This document shows positions 13,266 through 15,232 of a DNA stretch of 15,232 nt, piece by piece. Numbering within the stretch: position 1 is the first letter of the stretch; every line of letters starts with the position of its first letter. The notes under the pieces are model-generated. The model did no database searches. It was not told where the DNA came from and saw only the letters and a program-made list of their open reading frames with translations. Source of the DNA: JAWBOW01 sp038825775 (GTDB taxonomy: Archaea > Nanobdellota > Nanobdellia > Woesearchaeales > WAPY01); the NCBI GenBank assembly GCA_038825775.1, contig JAWBOW010000019.1, positions 1 through 15,232 on the forward strand, read 5' to 3'. The translations under genes and the position numbers were made by a program.

Positions 13266-13532
13266 ATGTTTTTTAGGAGGAAAGAAAAATCAGAAGTGGA
13301 ATTGAGTGAGCAAGAGATTGCTGAGATAAAAAGAAAGAATGATGAGATGGAAAATATAAGGATAACATTTACACCAAAATTATGCCCAAAGTGTGGTTCT
13401 ATGATGAGTGTTAGAAAACTTGGGGTTTGGGGTTATTGGTGTAATGAGTGCGAGTTTTGGTGGGGAACTTATGACCCTTATCCTATTGAAAAGGTTGTAA
13501 ATAAGAAAAGAAAAAAAGATAATGATAGTTAA
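13266..13532 (+). CDS. Zinc-ribbon protein, unknown function
   Basis: An 88-residue protein with one zinc ribbon: C40-x-x-C43 (LCPKCGSMM) and C59-x-x-C62 (YWCNECEFWWG), 15 residues between the pairs. The first 34 residues are charged and helical (basic FFRRKEK, then SEQEIAEIKRKNDEME), and the tail is basic. Tryptophan and tyrosine crowd the second knuckle (WGYWC, FWWGTYDPYP). The ribbon resembles those of TFIIS/RPB9-type or ribosomal-protein-type zinc ribbons, but the whole protein is not one of those I can name. A nucleic-acid or protein contact role is plausible. The start at 13266 rests on the GGTGAT site. It follows gltX by 39 nt. Confidence 0.8.
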   Translation: MFFRRKEKSEVELSEQEIAEIKRKNDEMENIRITFTPKLCPKCGSMMSVRKLGVWGYWCNECEFWWGTYDPYPIEKVVNKKRKKDNDS

Positions 13533-13577
13533 AAAAAATAAAAAAATATAATAAAAAATATTTTTTCTTATTTTTTC
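13531..13577. terminator. Bidirectional T/A-tract between convergent genes
   Basis: Runs of seven to eight A at 13531-13547 serve as T-tracts for the minus-strand gene, and runs of six T at 13561-13576 serve the plus-strand gene. The gap between the two stop codons is only 35 nt, so both terminators are compressed into it and into the 3' end of the minus-strand gene. Confidence 0.45.
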
Positions 13578-15232
13578 CTTTTCTTTTGAACTTTTGTTTC
13601 TTCTTCCTCAACTTCGGTAAAAAAGTCAAATATTTCTTCTCTATAATTAAGGAAAAGGAAAATCAATAATAAAATTACTAGAGCAATGATAAAATAATTT
13701 CTGTAAATTCCGATAAATATAAAGATTTTTGAAAATGTTGTTGAAGTAAAAGAAATTATTCTTGAATATGTGTTTTTAAAGAACCTCTTGATTGGAAGGA
13801 AAATATCATATTTTTCCTTAAGCATTTCAACTGTCTTATTATTACAGTCAGAGTATTCTCCAATAAAACAATGACATTGATCATCATTAATGCTGTAATA
13901 GCATTCATAATAATATTTTCCTTTGATTTCTTTACACTCGTATTTTAAAATGCAGAGTTCATTTAGCTTGTTCAATTCTTTTTCTGATAAATTTAATTTT
14001 TTCTTTGTAATATTTGTAAGATTTATTAGTGCTAATGAACTTTCATTAGTTACATTTGTCATATTTGAAGTTATATTTTCAGTTATATTGCTTGTTATGT
14101 TCTCTGTTAAGTTTATTGAAATGTTCAATTTTGAAATTACCGTTGTAAGAAGATTCGGATAGTTAAAAAATAAGAAGAAAACTAATGTTATTAAAAACAG
14201 AAGTATTGCAATAATCCAAGTCCTTTTAGAAGGCTTTTTTATAATAAATCTTTTAGGCGCTTTGATAATTTTAGGTATTTTAAAGAATGGCTTTTTTTCT
14301 TCTATAATTTCCATTGTTTTTAATCCAATGCTTTGGACTCTTAACAGCCTGTCCTTAATTGATTCTATTTCTTTATTCATTAAATCAATTTTTCTCTCAA
14401 GAAAATCGTTTTTTTCTTCTGAAATCTTAAGTTCTGATTTAATTTTTTCCAAATCCCTCTTTAATGTTTTGATGTTCTGTTCTTGTTTTATTGTCTTTGT
14501 TTCGTTTCTTAATAGTTTTTCATTAATCAAGTCAATTTCTCTTAGTTTTGAAGCGTTTTTCTCTGAAATGCTTAAAAGATCTTCTGTTTTTAATCTTAAC
14601 AAATAAAGATTCTCTTTAAGATTGTTTAACCTTTGTAATATTCCTCTATTCTTGAGTTCGAATTCCCTTTTGTTTACAGAGTCATCTTGAAGGGCTTTTA
14701 ATCCCTTTTCAAAAAACATAAGTTGTGTGTCAATCTCAGATTTTATTTGTAATATTTCTTCTCTTGAGACAAGGTTGTCTGCTAATTCACTTATTTGATT
14801 TTGGAATCTCTTAAAGTTTCCATTTATTCTATTGATTCTAGAATAAATCTTTTTGCTATGCTGTTCTAAATCACTAAGAGAAGCGTAATCTTCACCTATT
14901 TTTTGGATTATTTTTTGTAAGCTAACTATTGAATTTTTGAGTTCTTCTGTTTTATAAGATTCTGTTTTCAAAGAATTTATTTGTGAGTAGATTTCTCTTA
15001 TTTCGTTCTCAAACTTTTTTAGAGAAACGTAATTTCTTGATAATCTATTAAACCTTTCAGATAAGGAGTCACTTTTCTTTTTTATCTCTTCTGTAATGTA
15101 AGAAGTTCTTTTTGCTTCATCACTTAGCTCTTCAAGTGATGATTCTATTACTAATAATTTTTCTTCTGCTTCTTTTAAGTCCTTTATTTGTGTTTCTAAA
15201 TTATCAATCTTTTCCTTTAAAGAGGTGATATC
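13568..15232 (-). CDS. Long coiled-coil membrane protein with sequon-rich outer segment (5' partial)
   Basis: The frame has no stop from 13570 to the right edge, so the start lies outside the window; the TTG at 14971 is internal. Of 554 visible residues, 1 to about 310 are almost continuous coiled coil (Leu/Ile heptads with Lys/Glu). A basic stretch (KAPKRFIIKKPSKR) leads to transmembrane helix 1 at about 338-361. Then comes a segment with eleven N-x-S/T sequons within about 47 residues (370-416), a six-cysteine module at about 427-463, transmembrane helix 2 at about 503-529, and an acidic then basic tail. Likely topology is coiled coil inside, sequon/Cys loop outside, tail inside. I do not recognise the family. 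It could link the cell envelope to an internal structure, which is inference from layout only. Confidence 0.8.
   Translation of the reverse strand, partial: DITSLKEKIDNLETQIKDLKEAEEKLLVIESSLEELSDEAKRTSYITEEIKKKSDSLSERFNRLSRNYVSLKKFENEIREIYSQINSLKTESYKTEELKNSIVSLQKIIQKIGEDYASLSDLEQHSKKIYSRINRINGNFKRFQNQISELADNLVSREEILQIKSEIDTQLMFFEKGLKALQDDSVNKREFELKNRGILQRLNNLKENLYLLRLKTEDLLSISEKNASKLREIDLINEKLLRNETKTIKQEQNIKTLKRDLEKIKSELKISEEKNDFLERKIDLMNKEIESIKDRLLRVQSIGLKTMEIIEEKKPFFKIPKIIKAPKRFIIKKPSKRTWIIAILLFLITLVFFLFFNYPNLLTTVISKLNISINLTENITSNITENITSNMTNVTNESSLALINLTNITKKKLNLSEKELNKLNELCILKYECKEIKGKYYYECYYSINDDQCHCFIGEYSDCNNKTVEMLKEKYDIFLPIKRFFKNTYSRIISFTSTTFSKIFIFIGIYRNYFIIALVILLLIFLFLNYREEIFDFFTEVEEEETKVQKKRKK

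Noticed and set aside
14969..14971. TTG as the start of the right-edge coiled-coil protein
   Set aside because: The frame stays open without a stop to the window edge and the coiled coil continues upstream, so the gene is partial and this TTG is internal.

Overview
The window is strongly A+T-rich and reads as a piece of an archaeal chromosome, most likely from a DPANN lineage of the Woesearchaeota/Pacearchaeota kind. The evidence for an archaeon is an archaeal/GlnRS-type glutamyl-tRNA synthetase, a Taw3/TYW3 wybutosine enzyme, a one-domain histone-fold protein, TATA boxes centred about 24-28 nt before many start codons (leaderless genes), and GGTGAT-type ribosome binding sites before others. 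The phylum is an inference from protein style and composition. No rRNA, tRNA, CRISPR array, insertion sequence or prophage was seen.

Layout. 1-1470 (+): the last 41 codons of a P-type cation ATPase, a ZIP-family metal transporter and an XRE-HTH/CBS regulator, packed as a metal-transport operon. 1492-2916 (-): a Nudix hydrolase and an ICC-like metallophosphoesterase in one operon. 3024-3566 (+): QueH, convergent with a (-) operon YbaK-like deacylase > CutA > QueA (5443-3576). 5518-6585 (+): a 52-residue unknown protein, then a nucleotidyltransferase/HEPN-like protein. 6649-7293 (-): Taw3. 7400-9253 (-): a large secreted, membrane-anchored Ig/cadherin-like surface protein, preceded by a two-helix membrane protein (9499-9753). 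9901-11398 (+): two coiled-coil proteins of unknown function and a 59-residue histone-fold protein. 11490-13532 (+): glutamyl-tRNA synthetase and a zinc-ribbon protein. 13568 to the right edge (-): a long coiled-coil membrane protein with a sequon-dense outer segment, cut by the window edge.

Themes. tRNA quality and modification dominate the middle: QueA and QueH (last two steps of queuosine at tRNA position 34), Taw3 (wybutosine at position 37), a YbaK-like editing deacylase and GluRS. The queuosine pair is the most striking part, because archaea are classically known to use the related base archaeosine at position 15 instead. The other notable points are the atypical KMSKS-equivalent in GluRS, the small histone-fold gene, the sequon cluster of the last protein, and a promoter element (TTTAATA-rich box followed by GAACAA) shared by several genes.

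Starts. For several genes the longest reading frame begins too early. Family alignments, TATA spacing or overlap with a neighbour support later starts for the HTH-CBS protein (925), QueA (4583), CutA (4959), the 52-residue protein (5518), GluRS (11490) and the zinc-ribbon protein (13266). No intergenic stretch exceeds 300 bases; the longest, 9254-9498, is described as its own entry.
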